In this document: positions 8,991-18,860 of the stretch, piece after piece
Layout: every line of letters begins with the position of its first letter
Position numbering within the stretch: the first letter of the stretch is position 1
Origin: Flavobacteriales bacterium UBA3477
Lineage (GTDB): Bacteria; Bacteroidota; Bacteroidia; Flavobacteriales; Schleiferiaceae
Reading direction: 5' to 3'
DNA length: 46,250 bases
Assembly (NCBI GenBank): GCA_002378005.1
Contig: DFQY01000007.1
Span: 1 to 46,250, forward strand
Position numbers and translations under genes: made by a program
The notes under the pieces: generated by a model
Databases searched by the model: none
What the model saw: only the letters and a program-made list of their open reading frames with translations
Told to the model about the DNA's origin: nothing

Positions 8991-9016
8991 AACCACCGCT
9001 AGCGGTGGTTTTTTTA
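8991..9016. terminator. bidirectional intrinsic terminator between efp and the 9038 gene
   Basis: A perfect 10-bp palindrome, AACCACCGCT/AGCGGTGGTT at 8991-9010, is followed by a T run and preceded by an A run. It can end transcription from both the plus-strand efp and the convergent minus-strand gene. Confidence 0.88.
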
Positions 9017-9037
9017 TGCCTCAATGTTGGAAAGCGA

Positions 9038-9382
9038 CTATTTCAAAACAGTTTCCATAACCGTATAAACAACAATAAATAAAAAGAAAATCCACATCGC
9101 GAAGGCTACTTTTCCCCAAGGGATGGTTTTACCGCGCTCCAGCGCACCCACAATCTGATCCTCAAGGTCGCCAAGACCTAGGGCTTCGTAATTCTCTTTC
9201 GACGCCTGCTCGTACTCTAGAACTTCCGGAGTGAGATAATAGCAGTTCTCGTTTTCATCAAATTCCAACCAGTCCTCTGCTAACTCACACTGGTGATCTT
9301 CCTCGAAAACCTTGATTTCTTCTTTCGAAATAGCACGGTCGCCGAAGGTCTTTTGTAAGGTGGGAATGATGCTTTTATTCAT
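9038..9382 (-). CDS. small tail-anchored membrane protein of unknown function
   Basis: I do not recognise this 114-residue protein. It is acidic and soluble-looking up to about residue 85, with many Glu and Asp and one Cys in HQCELAEDW and another in NENCYYL. It ends in one hydrophobic helix (VAFAMWIFFLFIVVYTVMETVLK), suggesting a C-terminal membrane anchor with the bulk in the cytosol. An in-frame ATG lies eight codons upstream at 9406; 9382 is preferred because a TATTTTTA promoter-like element falls between the two. It stands alone between two terminators. Confidence 0.65.
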   Translation of the reverse strand: MNKSIIPTLQKTFGDRAISKEEIKVFEEDHQCELAEDWLEFDENENCYYLTPEVLEYEQASKENYEALGLGDLEDQIVGALERGKTIPWGKVAFAMWIFFLFIVVYTVMETVLK

Positions 9383-9463
9383 GGGGTAAAAATAGGCCAC
9401 CCCCATACAACCACACTTATTTCCTCTTAATATTTACAACATTTGAAATTTGAGAAATAAAAA

Positions 9464-9486
9464 AACCCGCGCCAAAGGCGCGGGTT
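9464..9486 (-). terminator. terminator of the first SusC/SusD operon
   Basis: A 10-bp stem AACCCGCGCC/GGCGCGGGTT with an AAA loop. On the minus strand it is followed by a U run (an A run just left of 9464). It lies 29 nt beyond the SusD stop at 9515. Confidence 0.85.
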
Positions 9487-9514
9487 CCTGTATATAAATA
9501 ATCCAGGTACTGAA

Positions 9515-10924
9515 TTACATATCCCAGAATACTTTAGCAAAAGTATCGTCACCACCGTATTTAGCAGCTGCTGCTTGAACGTTTGTAGTATTCAAAGAAT
9601 ACTCGTCCAATGGGTAGCTGTAACGTGTAGGAGTTACGGTACCAGCCAAAGCAGCTGTTTGCATAGGCAGGTCGTACATACGTACGGCTGCATAAGCTTC
9701 AAACGCGTTGCTGTACATAGCGATCCACTTCTGAACACCAATTTGTATTGCAGCAGTAGTTGAGCTAAATGCAACCAATGGGTGCATCATGTAAGCATCA
9801 GCGTCAGCAGATGATCCACCCCACTCTTCGATAGAGGCGCGAACACCTGCTTCGTAGTGAGTTGCAGCATCACCAGCACCAGACCAACCTGCAACAGCAG
9901 CATGAGCCATCAAGAATTCAACTTCTACGTAGCTGATCGCAGCGTGAGACCATGTTGGATCTTCCAACGCAGATCCTGGCTGTGAGTAGTCGTAGTAGTT
10001 TACTTGGTATCCGTGAGGAGCACCAGTTACTGAATCTGAGCCGCCCAAGTTCTTGAAGAAACCTGCACGACGTGGATCAGCCAAACCGTTCAATACATCA
10101 CCTAGAGTCGCTGAGGCAACGTAGTCAGTACGACCACTTTGAACCAAAGTTTCCCACATAGGGTGAGTATGAGGCGGCGCTGAAGAGTAGTACAAACGCA
10201 TATCATCAGCAGATGACATGAATACACCACCAGCGATAGCTTTCTCACCCCAAGATTTTGCAGCAGCAGCGTCGTATCCAATCATACGAACAGCCATACG
10301 CAACATCAAAGAGTTAGCAGCTTTCTTCCAAGCAGCAGCATCACCACCATAGATGATATCAGATGAGCCGAAAGTGTTTGAACCACTTAGGTCACCTCTA
10401 GCAGCATCCAAACGAGCCAATAGGTCCGCGTAGACAGCTGAACCAGCGTCATACTTAGGAACGTTTGTTTCGCTCAATGCCTCAGAATAAGGAACATCAC
10501 CAAACAAATCCACCAAGTACTGGTATGCCATTACTTCCATTACTTCAATTGCAGCAACAGAAGCAGCTTTTTTAGCAGCACTTTCTGGTCCGTTCATTAC
10601 AGCAGTACGTGCTTCTTCACAGTCACGGATTACAGTAACGTACATACGTACGAAAGTATTTCCGTTTACATCACGCTCGTTGAGTTGGAAATTCGACTCG
10701 TCAACGTATGTAGTCTGCGTCCAGTGCTGAGACCAAAGACGCAAGTTGTTCAAGTTCACATTTTGTACAGCATCAAAATCGTAGTAACCCATTACTGCGT
10801 TGGCAAACAATGCACCAGAAGGTACGCTCTCAGGAGCTTTGCCGTTTACGTTTAGGTCGCTTAGATCGCTAGTACAAGAAGTGATTGCGAGTGCTGCAGC
10901 TGCAGCGAATAATAACTTTTTCAT
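9515..10924 (-). CDS. SusD/RagB-family nutrient-binding outer membrane lipoprotein
   Basis: A 469-residue SusD-like protein, probably of the SusD-like_2 subgroup. The signal peptide ends at lipidation Cys17 (AITSC). Below it are the helical SusD features: TTYVDESNFQL, AIEVMEVMAYQYLVDLFGDVPYSEAL and the C-terminal WIAMYSNAFEAYAAVRMYDLP. SusD lipoproteins sit over the paired SusC barrel on the cell surface and capture the ligand. The gene follows its SusC by 14 nt and ends the operon. The substrate cannot be read from sequence; the SusD-like_2 subgroup includes non-glycan transporters. Codon use looks very regular, which may mean strong expression. Confidence 0.92.
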   Translation of the reverse strand: MKKLLFAAAAALAITSCTSDLSDLNVNGKAPESVPSGALFANAVMGYYDFDAVQNVNLNNLRLWSQHWTQTTYVDESNFQLNERDVNGNTFVRMYVTVIRDCEEARTAVMNGPESAAKKAASVAAIEVMEVMAYQYLVDLFGDVPYSEALSETNVPKYDAGSAVYADLLARLDAARGDLSGSNTFGSSDIIYGGDAAAWKKAANSLMLRMAVRMIGYDAAAAKSWGEKAIAGGVFMSSADDMRLYYSSAPPHTHPMWETLVQSGRTDYVASATLGDVLNGLADPRRAGFFKNLGGSDSVTGAPHGYQVNYYDYSQPGSALEDPTWSHAAISYVEVEFLMAHAAVAGWSGAGDAATHYEAGVRASIEEWGGSSADADAYMMHPLVAFSSTTAAIQIGVQKWIAMYSNAFEAYAAVRMYDLPMQTAALAGTVTPTRYSYPLDEYSLNTTNVQAAAAKYGGDDTFAKVFWDM

Positions 10925-10938
10925 ATCTTAATTACTTC

Positions 10939-13900
10939 TTAGAATTTAACTCTCAAGTTGAAACCTACTTCACGCAAAGTTGGGTATGCACCACTTTGGT
11001 ATCCTTGTACGTTACCTGCACTCAAACCAGCTTCTGGATCAGAGTAAGGAGTGTTCTTGTAAAGGATTGCCAAGTTGCGACCGATCAAGCTTACATCTAC
11101 ACCAGCAACCGGAAGATTACCCAACTGGCTAGTTGGTACTTGGTAAGTCAATGCAACCTCACGCAATTTCACAAATGATGCATCGTATACGTGCAACTCG
11201 TTTGGAGCCAAGGCCCAACCAAGAGTATTACCGTATCCGTTCATGTACATCATCAAGTTAGCATCTGGTGAGCCTGAACCCATAGGATTTCCGTCGCCAT
11301 CAACAGTGGCACCGTCCCATAGAATAGGAGTCTCGATATGTGGGTTAGACGCTTGAACATCAGCCCAAGTCATACCACCACCATTTTCTACGTACTCACG
11401 GATTTGATTTCCGTTAGCATTAGTTCCTGCTTGGAAGTCGTAAACACCTGTTCCGTAACCGTACCAAGTATCCAATGAGAAGAAGTTACCACCCATTTGT
11501 GCATCAATCAAAGCAGAGAACGTGATGTTCTTGTAAGAGAAGCTGTTGTTAATACCACCTCTCCAATCTGCTTGGATGTTTCCTACAGGACCTACAGCAC
11601 CGCGCAAGTAGCGGTGACCACCTCTCCAGTTAGACCATTCGTAAACGATTGGCGCACCAGTAGCAGCATCTCTCTGGAAAGTAGTTCCTTCTAAAGTACC
11701 GTAAGGCTGTCCTACACGAGCAGTAATGTTAATACCACCCTGTACAGAAGCAAGAAGCAATGTCTCTGAATCACCGAACAACTCAAAAACATTGTTGCGG
11801 TTGCGTGACCAGTTCACATTTACATCCCACTGGAAGTCGCTAGTTTTTACAGGAGTAAAGTAAGCGCTCAATTCAACCCCTGAGTTATCAATCTGACCAG
11901 CGTTCACGTACTTGAAATAAGTACCTGTTGCTGATGATACTTGAGCAGGAAGAATCTGGTTGAATGTAGAAGAGTTGTAAACACTCAAATCTAAACCTGC
12001 ACGGTTTTTCAAGAACTTCAATTCAACACCAGCTTCAGTACTTACCGTATTTTCTGGAAGAAGACTTCCGTTATTTTGAGTTGAAGGTGCTGAAGCAAGA
12101 GTTACACCATTGAAAGGAGTTCCAATACCGTAAGCATCGACCAATGCCTGAGCAGGTGCATCAGAACCTACAGAAGCATAGTTCAAACGAACCTTACCGA
12201 AATCAAGACCATCGATATCAACAAGCTCAGAGAAAATCAAAGACAATGTTGCAGATGGGTACAAGTAAGTGTTGTTCTCTACTGGAAGCGTTGAACTAAC
12301 ATCCTGACGAGCAGTCAAATCAACGTACAGGAAGTCCTTGTAGCCGAAAGAAGCCTGTCCGAAGATACCATCAACACCGATCTGGTATTCACTCTCACCT
12401 GGGGCAGCTGGAGCAGCTACAGAGTTGCTCAAAGCGTAAACGCCAGGAACAACCAAACCACCGTTAGTTGCAGCACCGATAGAGCTGAATGAAGTACGAC
12501 GTGAGTTGTAACCCAACATACCTGCAAAAGAAATTTCACCGTCAGTACCAAAGTACTTGTTCCAGTTCAAGAACAAATCGTTGTTACGCTCAGTGAAGTT
12601 GCGGTTGTTGCGAGAGTAACCGCTAACATCTACAGAAGATACAGCGATGCGCTCTTCACGCAATTCTGAGTAAGTATCAGCAGACATACGGCCTGTCAAT
12701 TTCAACCAGTCGTTAATTTGGTATTCTGCCATGATGTTACCAATGATACGGTTACGCGTATCAGTTGAGTAATTCTCAAGAGCAGAGAAGTAGAAGTTAT
12801 CGAAGTAGTGAGGCTTGTAAGGAGCAGCAGCACCGTAACCGTAAGGGTTCCAAGTGATGTTTGCACCAGAGTTCTCATATTCTTCGCGTTGTGAAGTCAT
12901 GTTGGTCAATACATTGTACCACTGACGGAAGCTTTGGTTAGGGTTACGTGAATCGTAACCAGTACCGTAGCGACCTTTACCGTCTTGCTTCACGTAGTTT
13001 GCTTTAGCGCTTACAGTCAATTTGTCTGAAGCGTTGAAACGTCCGCTAAAGCTAACGTTGCTACGCTTGATTTCAGAACCAGGAACGATACCTGATTGAG
13101 TGAAATCTGTAGCAGAAAGGCGGAAAGAAGAGTTTTCACCTCCACCGTCAATCGAAACGTTATTGTTGCGAGTAACACTTTGTTGCCAGAATGACATTGC
13201 ATCATTTCCAGCACCTGGAGCAGTGTGAGCTCTTGACTGACCGTATTGAGTTGATAGTGGGTGGATAGATTCCCAGTCGTAAATCTGAAGACTTGGATCT
13301 ACAGCAAGACCCCAAGAAGCATCCTCACCCATAGGTACTGTCAATTCGTAAGTACCATCACCATTTACATCGTAAGGAGTAGCACGTGCATCGATAAATA
13401 CACTATCGCCATTCGCTAAGTAGTGGTAATTAGGACCATAGAAAGGACCGTAACCAGGACCGTATGACTGTTGGTGACGAACCCAAGTATCTGGATTAAC
13501 CGAACCTACAGTTACACCTGTGTTTACAGTAACACCCAAAGTTTTCTTCGCACCTGCAGCTTTACCGCTCTTGGTAGTAATCATAACTACCCCGTTCGCA
13601 GCACGTGATCCGTAGATCGCAGTTGCAGCCGCACCCTTCAATACAGAGATGTTCTCGATATCTTCTGGGTTGATGTCCATAGCAGCATTACCATAATCGT
13701 AACCACCACGACCGCTAGCAACCCTTGAGCTGTTACCTGTTGCGTTCGAGATTGGCACACCATCAACAACGAAAAGAGCCTGGTTGTTACCAGTCAATGA
13801 CTTGTAACCACGGATCACGACGTTGGCAGAACCACCAAGAGTACCTGAACTCTTGATTTCAACACCAGCGACTTTACCGCTTAAGCTGTTAACGAAGTTT

Positions 13901-14304
13901 GCATCTTTCACTTTAGTTACTTCCGCACCATCGACTTCTTGTGTGGCGTAACCTAGAGATTTCTTATCACGAGAAATACCCAATGCAGTTACAACCACCT
14001 CGTCGAGGTTTTGGCTTGTACTATTAAGTGAAACTTGTAGGAAATCAGAAGTTGCAGCAACTTCTTTAGTTTCCATACCCATAGAAGAGAATACCAACGT
14101 AGCACCTTCGCCAACATTAATGGTAAACTTACCATCAAAGTCAGTTAGAGTAGCATTGTTAGAACCCTTCTCTGAAACCGCTACCCCTGGTAGTGGCTCT
14201 CCTGAACCAGCGTCGCTAACTACCCCTGAAACTGATTGCGCAATCGCAAAATTTACAGTAAGCATGAAAGCCAACACTGACCACAGTGACAATTTGTTCT
14301 TCAT
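10939..14304 (-). CDS. SusC/RagA-family TonB-dependent outer membrane transporter
   Basis: A 1121-residue protein with signal peptide (cleavage near FAIA|QS), an N-terminal carboxypeptidase-regulatory-like domain (VSGVVSDAGSGEPLPGVAV, about residues 25-105), a TonB-box-like DEVVVTALG, the plug (GVEIKSSG, VVIRGYKS, LFVVDGVPI) and the SusC signature NPEDIENISVLKGAAATAIYG, then the 22-strand barrel ending in FNLRVKF with a terminal Phe. It imports ligands too large for porins, using TonB energy. It pairs with the SusD directly downstream. Its upstream region is nearly the same as that of the second SusC, with a conserved block from 14309. Confidence 0.95.
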   Translation of the reverse strand: MKNKLSLWSVLAFMLTVNFAIAQSVSGVVSDAGSGEPLPGVAVSEKGSNNATLTDFDGKFTINVGEGATLVFSSMGMETKEVAATSDFLQVSLNSTSQNLDEVVVTALGISRDKKSLGYATQEVDGAEVTKVKDANFVNSLSGKVAGVEIKSSGTLGGSANVVIRGYKSLTGNNQALFVVDGVPISNATGNSSRVASGRGGYDYGNAAMDINPEDIENISVLKGAAATAIYGSRAANGVVMITTKSGKAAGAKKTLGVTVNTGVTVGSVNPDTWVRHQQSYGPGYGPFYGPNYHYLANGDSVFIDARATPYDVNGDGTYELTVPMGEDASWGLAVDPSLQIYDWESIHPLSTQYGQSRAHTAPGAGNDAMSFWQQSVTRNNNVSIDGGGENSSFRLSATDFTQSGIVPGSEIKRSNVSFSGRFNASDKLTVSAKANYVKQDGKGRYGTGYDSRNPNQSFRQWYNVLTNMTSQREEYENSGANITWNPYGYGAAAPYKPHYFDNFYFSALENYSTDTRNRIIGNIMAEYQINDWLKLTGRMSADTYSELREERIAVSSVDVSGYSRNNRNFTERNNDLFLNWNKYFGTDGEISFAGMLGYNSRRTSFSSIGAATNGGLVVPGVYALSNSVAAPAAPGESEYQIGVDGIFGQASFGYKDFLYVDLTARQDVSSTLPVENNTYLYPSATLSLIFSELVDIDGLDFGKVRLNYASVGSDAPAQALVDAYGIGTPFNGVTLASAPSTQNNGSLLPENTVSTEAGVELKFLKNRAGLDLSVYNSSTFNQILPAQVSSATGTYFKYVNAGQIDNSGVELSAYFTPVKTSDFQWDVNVNWSRNRNNVFELFGDSETLLLASVQGGINITARVGQPYGTLEGTTFQRDAATGAPIVYEWSNWRGGHRYLRGAVGPVGNIQADWRGGINNSFSYKNITFSALIDAQMGGNFFSLDTWYGYGTGVYDFQAGTNANGNQIREYVENGGGMTWADVQASNPHIETPILWDGATVDGDGNPMGSGSPDANLMMYMNGYGNTLGWALAPNELHVYDASFVKLREVALTYQVPTSQLGNLPVAGVDVSLIGRNLAILYKNTPYSDPEAGLSAGNVQGYQSGAYPTLREVGFNLRVKF

Positions 14305-14308
14305 TGTA

Positions 14309-14373
14309 CCTGTTTTTCTGTTAAACGTATGTTAAGCAATGCTAAATTTGAGACTATTCCAAATATTATGCAA
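14309..14373 (-). promoter_or_regulatory. conserved upstream block of SusC gene 1 (copy A)
   Basis: A 65-nt block starting 4 nt before the SusC ATG that is nearly identical to 18861-18924 before the other SusC: apart from a variable 10-11 nt segment only two bases differ. On the plus strand it carries GTTAA direct repeats 11 nt apart (14320 and 14331). On the minus strand TACGTTTA resembles a -7 element. A second, weaker shared block lies at 14396-14429 (GAAATAGCCAA, then TTTTGAGACCTTTT). It is likely a shared promoter/operator or leader. Confidence 0.6.
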
Positions 14374-14440
14374 GAAGTCCCAGCATTATTTGCGTGAAAT
14401 AGCCAATAATTTTGCTTTTGAGACCTTTTGAGTTAAATAA

Positions 14441-14468
14441 AAAGCCCCGGCATTGCTGCCGGGGCTTT
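14441..14468 (-). terminator. terminator of the second SusC/SusD operon
   Basis: A 12-bp perfect stem AAAGCCCCGGCA/TGCCGGGGCTTT around a TTGC loop, 30 nt beyond the SusD stop at 14498 on the minus strand. The A run on the left gives the U tract for minus-strand transcripts. Confidence 0.88.
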
Positions 14469-14497
14469 TAACATACGTTCGAGAAAAACCGGTTAGA

Positions 14498-15841
14498 TTA
14501 AGAATCCCACCACAAACGGTAAGTAGACGTTACGCCGAATTTATCGTCCGGTGTTGCCGTAATCGGCATCGGAACATTATCTGCGTTGTACAAGTACTCG
14601 CCTTCTGGATAAGGCATGCGGCGAGGAATATCGCTCAAGTTCGCATCAGAAGGTGCTGATATCGAAGGATATCCTGTTCTTCTCCAATCGGTCCAAGATT
14701 CAGTAGAAGTAAACATCGCCACATACTTTTCATTCATGATTAATTCCAAATCAGTGGTTGCTGGCAATGCCGCAACATATGTTGCCATATCAGTCGCATC
14801 AACCCCCAACCAAGTCATATGTGACTCAATGGCATCTTCCAAAGACTCTCTGGCACCTGTAGCATCGCCACCGGCCATTTGAGCCTCAGCTTTGATGAAA
14901 TACAATTCAAATGGCGTCACGAGCGGTAAATCAGACGTGGCAGAACCATATGCTGGCATCTCAAGACTGTCTGCACTTCTGTAAAGACTAATTCTAGGAT
15001 CACTTGACGCTGTCATCATATCATACATAGTCCCATATTGAGAAATGTAGCCTGCACGGTCAATCACGGTAAACTGGTACCACGGATTCTGATTAAGTGC
15101 AGATTCGTAACGCATTACTGAGTAAGCACCAGCATCCAAAGCATCGTCACAAGCCGCAATTACAGCTGCTGCATCGTAGCTAGATTTCTTACTTAAATGA
15201 TTCAGATAACGTGCTTTTAACGCATCGGCTTTTGCTGCCCATGCCGCTAAGTCTCCACCATGAACGAGATCATCAGTACCAGGGACAATTGAACTTGGTT
15301 GAGCCAAATCTGCCTTTCCCTCTGCTAGTAAAGTGAAGATTGTGTTGTAGATATCTTCTTGTGAATCATAAACCGGCTTTAGATTGTTTGCACCAGTAAG
15401 TGCATCTGTATAAGGAATATCACCGAAATGGTCGGTAAGGATTCCCAAAGCAAAAGCAGTCATAATTTTTGCTATACCGCTGTAAGCAGTAGCTCCAGAT
15501 TCATCAGCCTTATCAATGATCAATTTCAAATCATACAGACCACCGGCATAGGTATTACCCCATGGGGTGTCGAAATCTCCCTCACCAATTTGAGCATAAC
15601 GATTATGAGCTAATGATTGGCGATCCGTTCCTGTCATCTGTTGCATGAAAATACTCGTTAAACGAGGGAGAACATCTCCTTGCAACATTCCACATCCGGC
15701 CTGTGCAGCAGGAAGCAATACTTGCATGCTTACATCGGACGGTCTATTTTGGTCGAGTTTCTTTTCCTCTAACCAAGCATCTGAACACGCAGTTAGCCCA
15801 AATGCGGCAACTGCTAGAAATATTAACGTTTTAAATTTCAT
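14498..15841 (-). CDS. SusD/RagB-family nutrient-binding outer membrane lipoprotein
   Basis: A 447-residue SusD-like lipoprotein with lipidation Cys19 (GLTAC). Conserved landmarks are AKIMTAFALGILTDHFGDIPYTDAL, the LVHGGDLAAWAAKADALKARYLNHL helix pair, and EKYVAMFTSTESWTDWRRTGYP near the C-terminus, which fits the SusD-like_2 subgroup. It follows the second SusC by 13 nt. It is clearly different in sequence from the SusD at 9515, so the two pairs probably bind different ligands despite shared upstream regions. Confidence 0.92.
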   Translation of the reverse strand: MKFKTLIFLAVAAFGLTACSDAWLEEKKLDQNRPSDVSMQVLLPAAQAGCGMLQGDVLPRLTSIFMQQMTGTDRQSLAHNRYAQIGEGDFDTPWGNTYAGGLYDLKLIIDKADESGATAYSGIAKIMTAFALGILTDHFGDIPYTDALTGANNLKPVYDSQEDIYNTIFTLLAEGKADLAQPSSIVPGTDDLVHGGDLAAWAAKADALKARYLNHLSKKSSYDAAAVIAACDDALDAGAYSVMRYESALNQNPWYQFTVIDRAGYISQYGTMYDMMTASSDPRISLYRSADSLEMPAYGSATSDLPLVTPFELYFIKAEAQMAGGDATGARESLEDAIESHMTWLGVDATDMATYVAALPATTDLELIMNEKYVAMFTSTESWTDWRRTGYPSISAPSDANLSDIPRRMPYPEGEYLYNADNVPMPITATPDDKFGVTSTYRLWWDS

Positions 15842-15854
15842 AAAGCGATATATT

Positions 15855-18854
15855 TTAGAGGTTAGCTTTTACATTGAAAATAACACCCATAGTATTCGGC
15901 ATATTGAAGTAATCTGCTCCTTGGCTATTGGTTGCACCCGAGAGATTCGTTTCAGGATCTACGCCGCGGTATGGTGTGCTCAGGAAGAGATTTCGACCAG
16001 TTACACCCACAGAAAGACCTTTCAATTTAGTGCTCTTAATGGCATCTTTATCGAAGCGATAGTTTAGACTTACAGTACGCAATCTAACCCAACTTCCGTC
16101 CTCGATGAATGCTCTAGAAGCACCGGTAAAACCACTAAGTGGACCTAGTGCATAAGAATCAATATCATTTAGGATTGGAGTGTTGTTTGGTTGACCACCT
16201 ATGTCATTTCCATTTGCATCAACTTCACCCGGGGCATAATATCCACTATTTCCCGTAACGTTGTCTGTCCAAACAAAAGTCTCTCCGCGCTCTGTACCAT
16301 CTGGCATAATATCAGTATCCGCATGAGTACCAAAGTAGTATAGAGCTCCGCGAGTACCATTCCAAATATCACCGCCTTGACGAATATCCCAAAGCATATT
16401 GAAACTCCAATTCTTGTAGCTGGCATTTGTTGTAATACCCATCAAATAGTCAGGGTTAGGATCACCAACTACAACTTCTGTTGAAGAGTAAATAGGGTAG
16501 CCATCTGCAGTAACAAGAGCATTACCGCTTTCGTCACGCAACCAGTCATCACCGTAAAGCGTTCCATAAGCTTCCCCAGCAACTAGACGCTGGTTAGCAC
16601 CGAAGAATCCCCATGGCAAACCAATAACATCTACTCCTGGAGCTAATTCAACTACTTTATTTCTGTTACGTGTAAAAGTCATTCCAGCATTCAGAGTAAA
16701 GTCATTTGATTCAACTAGGTTAGTGTTGAACTGTATCTCTACTCCAGTATTAGTCATTGTACCGGCATTCATAAAGGATGAAGTAAATCCAGATGAAGCA
16801 GCAACCGGAACAGCTACGATAAGATCTTCAGAAGTTTGCTGATAAACAGTAACATCGGCATTAACCTTGTTGTTAAAGAGTCTAAATTCAGCACCCACCT
16901 CATTGGTAATTGTGTATTCTGCTCGCAAATCCGGATTACCTAATACGTTGCTTTGAGTAAACCCTGTAATTCCCAAATATGGGAAACTAATACCATTGAT
17001 CCAACCAGAACCTACACCAGCTTGGTTGAAGTATGTTGCGTTAGAGGCGAAAGGTGGTTCAGAACCAACCTTTGCACTAGATATACGAAGTTTTGCAAAA
17101 TTTAACACATCACTCTGAATATCCAAAGCTTCGGTCAAGATCAAAGCCAAAGAAGCGGAAGGATACAGAATAGGTGTCGAAACGTCACCAAATGTAGAAG
17201 CTTGGTCGCGTCTAGCAGTCAATGTCAAATAAGCCCAATCCGCATAATCTAATTGAGCTTCCGCATAAACTCCCCAAAGACGACGACCAGTAATCGACTC
17301 ATATGCCTGCTGATTCTGGGCATTACTCATATTGTAGAAGTCTGGTAATACCAAACCCGTACCATAAGTTCCGACATATTTATAATCGCGCTGATTGGCA
17401 TTAAAACCAGCAAGCAAGTTTGCACCAACTGGACCAAATTTAGTCGTATAATTTGCTGTTAAATCTTGATTGATTTCTTTAACATTCCATGCTTCATCCG
17501 TAATTGATCCTCCCGGGAAAGTGCGGGAATTTTTGGCAATAATTTGCTTACGAACATCAGAATATTGGTCTAGACCATATCGGTAACTTACTAGTAATCC
17601 ATCAACAGGCGACCAATCTAATTTTGTGTAACCAAAAACTCTATTGACGTCATCGGTAAATGGATTTTGATTAATTGTCCAATATGGGTTATCATAACCG
17701 CCACCAGCTCTATAATTGCGCTGACTTCCATCGGCATTTAGGTAGGCAGCTGGGTCAGATGGATCATCCACTCCATTGGAATTGTCAAAACTTGGTGGAG
17801 TTCTTAATAAGCCTAGCATTAGACCGGATAGATTTGATCCTTGCTGAACTCGGTAACCGCCAGAACTTGAATATGCAATTGACGAAGTCATTTTCAAATT
17901 GGTTGAGATCTGTCCTGTTCCCGTCATTCTGACTGTAGTTCTGTCGAATCGGTTTAGAGGTACAATTCCCTCATCCTGGAGGTTGGAGAGCGACAAATAA
18001 TACGATGTTGTTTTACCCCCACCAGAAAGAGTAACAGAATTATTCAATCTTCTACCGCGCTGGAAGAATGCGAGGTTATCATAAGGTGTAACACCACCTG
18101 TTGCAGATTGAGTGATGTTTCCATCTGCATCGTAACCTAACTCAGAAAGAGCAGGACCCCAAGAGAATGGGTTTGATGTTCCGCCACCGTAAGAACCAAA
18201 ATAACCTTGAGAGTATTTACTTTGAACTGGCGGCAGCTTATTGACTTGCGAAATCTCCATTGATGAATTCACATTCACCTGGAAATCTTGACCGTAAGCA
18301 CCTTTTTTAGTTGTAATTAAAATTACACCATTCGCACCACGAGTACCATAAAGAGCTGCTGCTGCACCTCCCTTTAGTACCGAAATACTTTCGATATCAT
18401 CAGGGTTGATATCGATGGCACGATTCGAATAAGCTACACCGGCTCGCAAATCTTCTGTTCTGATTTGACTGTTGTCAATCGGCACACCATCAACCACCAT
18501 CAATGGTTGGTTGTCATTTGACGTAAACGTCGCATTTCCGCGGATCTTAATGTAAGATGCGGCACCAGCAGCACCAGAAGAGTTAGTCACTTGGACACCA
18601 CTCACCTTAGCTGAAATACCACTTACGATATTGGTCTCTCCTGATTCTTTGATAGAAGCACCTTTAACTTCTTCAACCGAGAAACCCAATGCCTTTTTCT
18701 CACGTGAGATCCCACCTGCAGTTACAACAACCTCTTCGAGTTCCTCGAAAACATCTGCAACTTCAGGCTGTCCCTTATCTGGTTCATTTTGAGCAGTCGC
18801 AGTGAATGCGAATGCAAATAAAAATAGCCAGACATTTAAAAACTTGTTTTTCAT
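15855..18854 (-). CDS. SusC/RagA-family TonB-dependent transporter lacking the N-terminal regulatory-like domain
   Basis: A 999-residue SusC. After the signal peptide (TATA|QN) only a short acidic linker precedes the TonB-box-like EEVVVTAGGISREKKALGF, so the carboxypeptidase-regulatory-like domain present in its neighbour is missing. The plug is complete (SGVQVTNSSG, IKIRGNATF, LMVVDGVPI, NPDDIESISVLKGGAAAALYGTRGANGVI) and the barrel ends in GVIFNVKANL. The shorter N-terminus seems natural: the frame is intact and the start is aligned with the shared leader at 18861. Substrate unknown. Confidence 0.94.
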   Translation of the reverse strand: MKNKFLNVWLFLFAFAFTATAQNEPDKGQPEVADVFEELEEVVVTAGGISREKKALGFSVEEVKGASIKESGETNIVSGISAKVSGVQVTNSSGAAGAASYIKIRGNATFTSNDNQPLMVVDGVPIDNSQIRTEDLRAGVAYSNRAIDINPDDIESISVLKGGAAAALYGTRGANGVILITTKKGAYGQDFQVNVNSSMEISQVNKLPPVQSKYSQGYFGSYGGGTSNPFSWGPALSELGYDADGNITQSATGGVTPYDNLAFFQRGRRLNNSVTLSGGGKTTSYYLSLSNLQDEGIVPLNRFDRTTVRMTGTGQISTNLKMTSSIAYSSSGGYRVQQGSNLSGLMLGLLRTPPSFDNSNGVDDPSDPAAYLNADGSQRNYRAGGGYDNPYWTINQNPFTDDVNRVFGYTKLDWSPVDGLLVSYRYGLDQYSDVRKQIIAKNSRTFPGGSITDEAWNVKEINQDLTANYTTKFGPVGANLLAGFNANQRDYKYVGTYGTGLVLPDFYNMSNAQNQQAYESITGRRLWGVYAEAQLDYADWAYLTLTARRDQASTFGDVSTPILYPSASLALILTEALDIQSDVLNFAKLRISSAKVGSEPPFASNATYFNQAGVGSGWINGISFPYLGITGFTQSNVLGNPDLRAEYTITNEVGAEFRLFNNKVNADVTVYQQTSEDLIVAVPVAASSGFTSSFMNAGTMTNTGVEIQFNTNLVESNDFTLNAGMTFTRNRNKVVELAPGVDVIGLPWGFFGANQRLVAGEAYGTLYGDDWLRDESGNALVTADGYPIYSSTEVVVGDPNPDYLMGITTNASYKNWSFNMLWDIRQGGDIWNGTRGALYYFGTHADTDIMPDGTERGETFVWTDNVTGNSGYYAPGEVDANGNDIGGQPNNTPILNDIDSYALGPLSGFTGASRAFIEDGSWVRLRTVSLNYRFDKDAIKSTKLKGLSVGVTGRNLFLSTPYRGVDPETNLSGATNSQGADYFNMPNTMGVIFNVKANL

Positions 18855-18860
18855 GTAATA

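Noticed and set aside
9515..18854. SusC/SusD pairs as part of the laminarin locus
   Set aside because: They are more than 12 kb away with housekeeping and polysaccharide genes between; the SusD-like_2 type does not show the substrate, so the link is kept only as a possibility.
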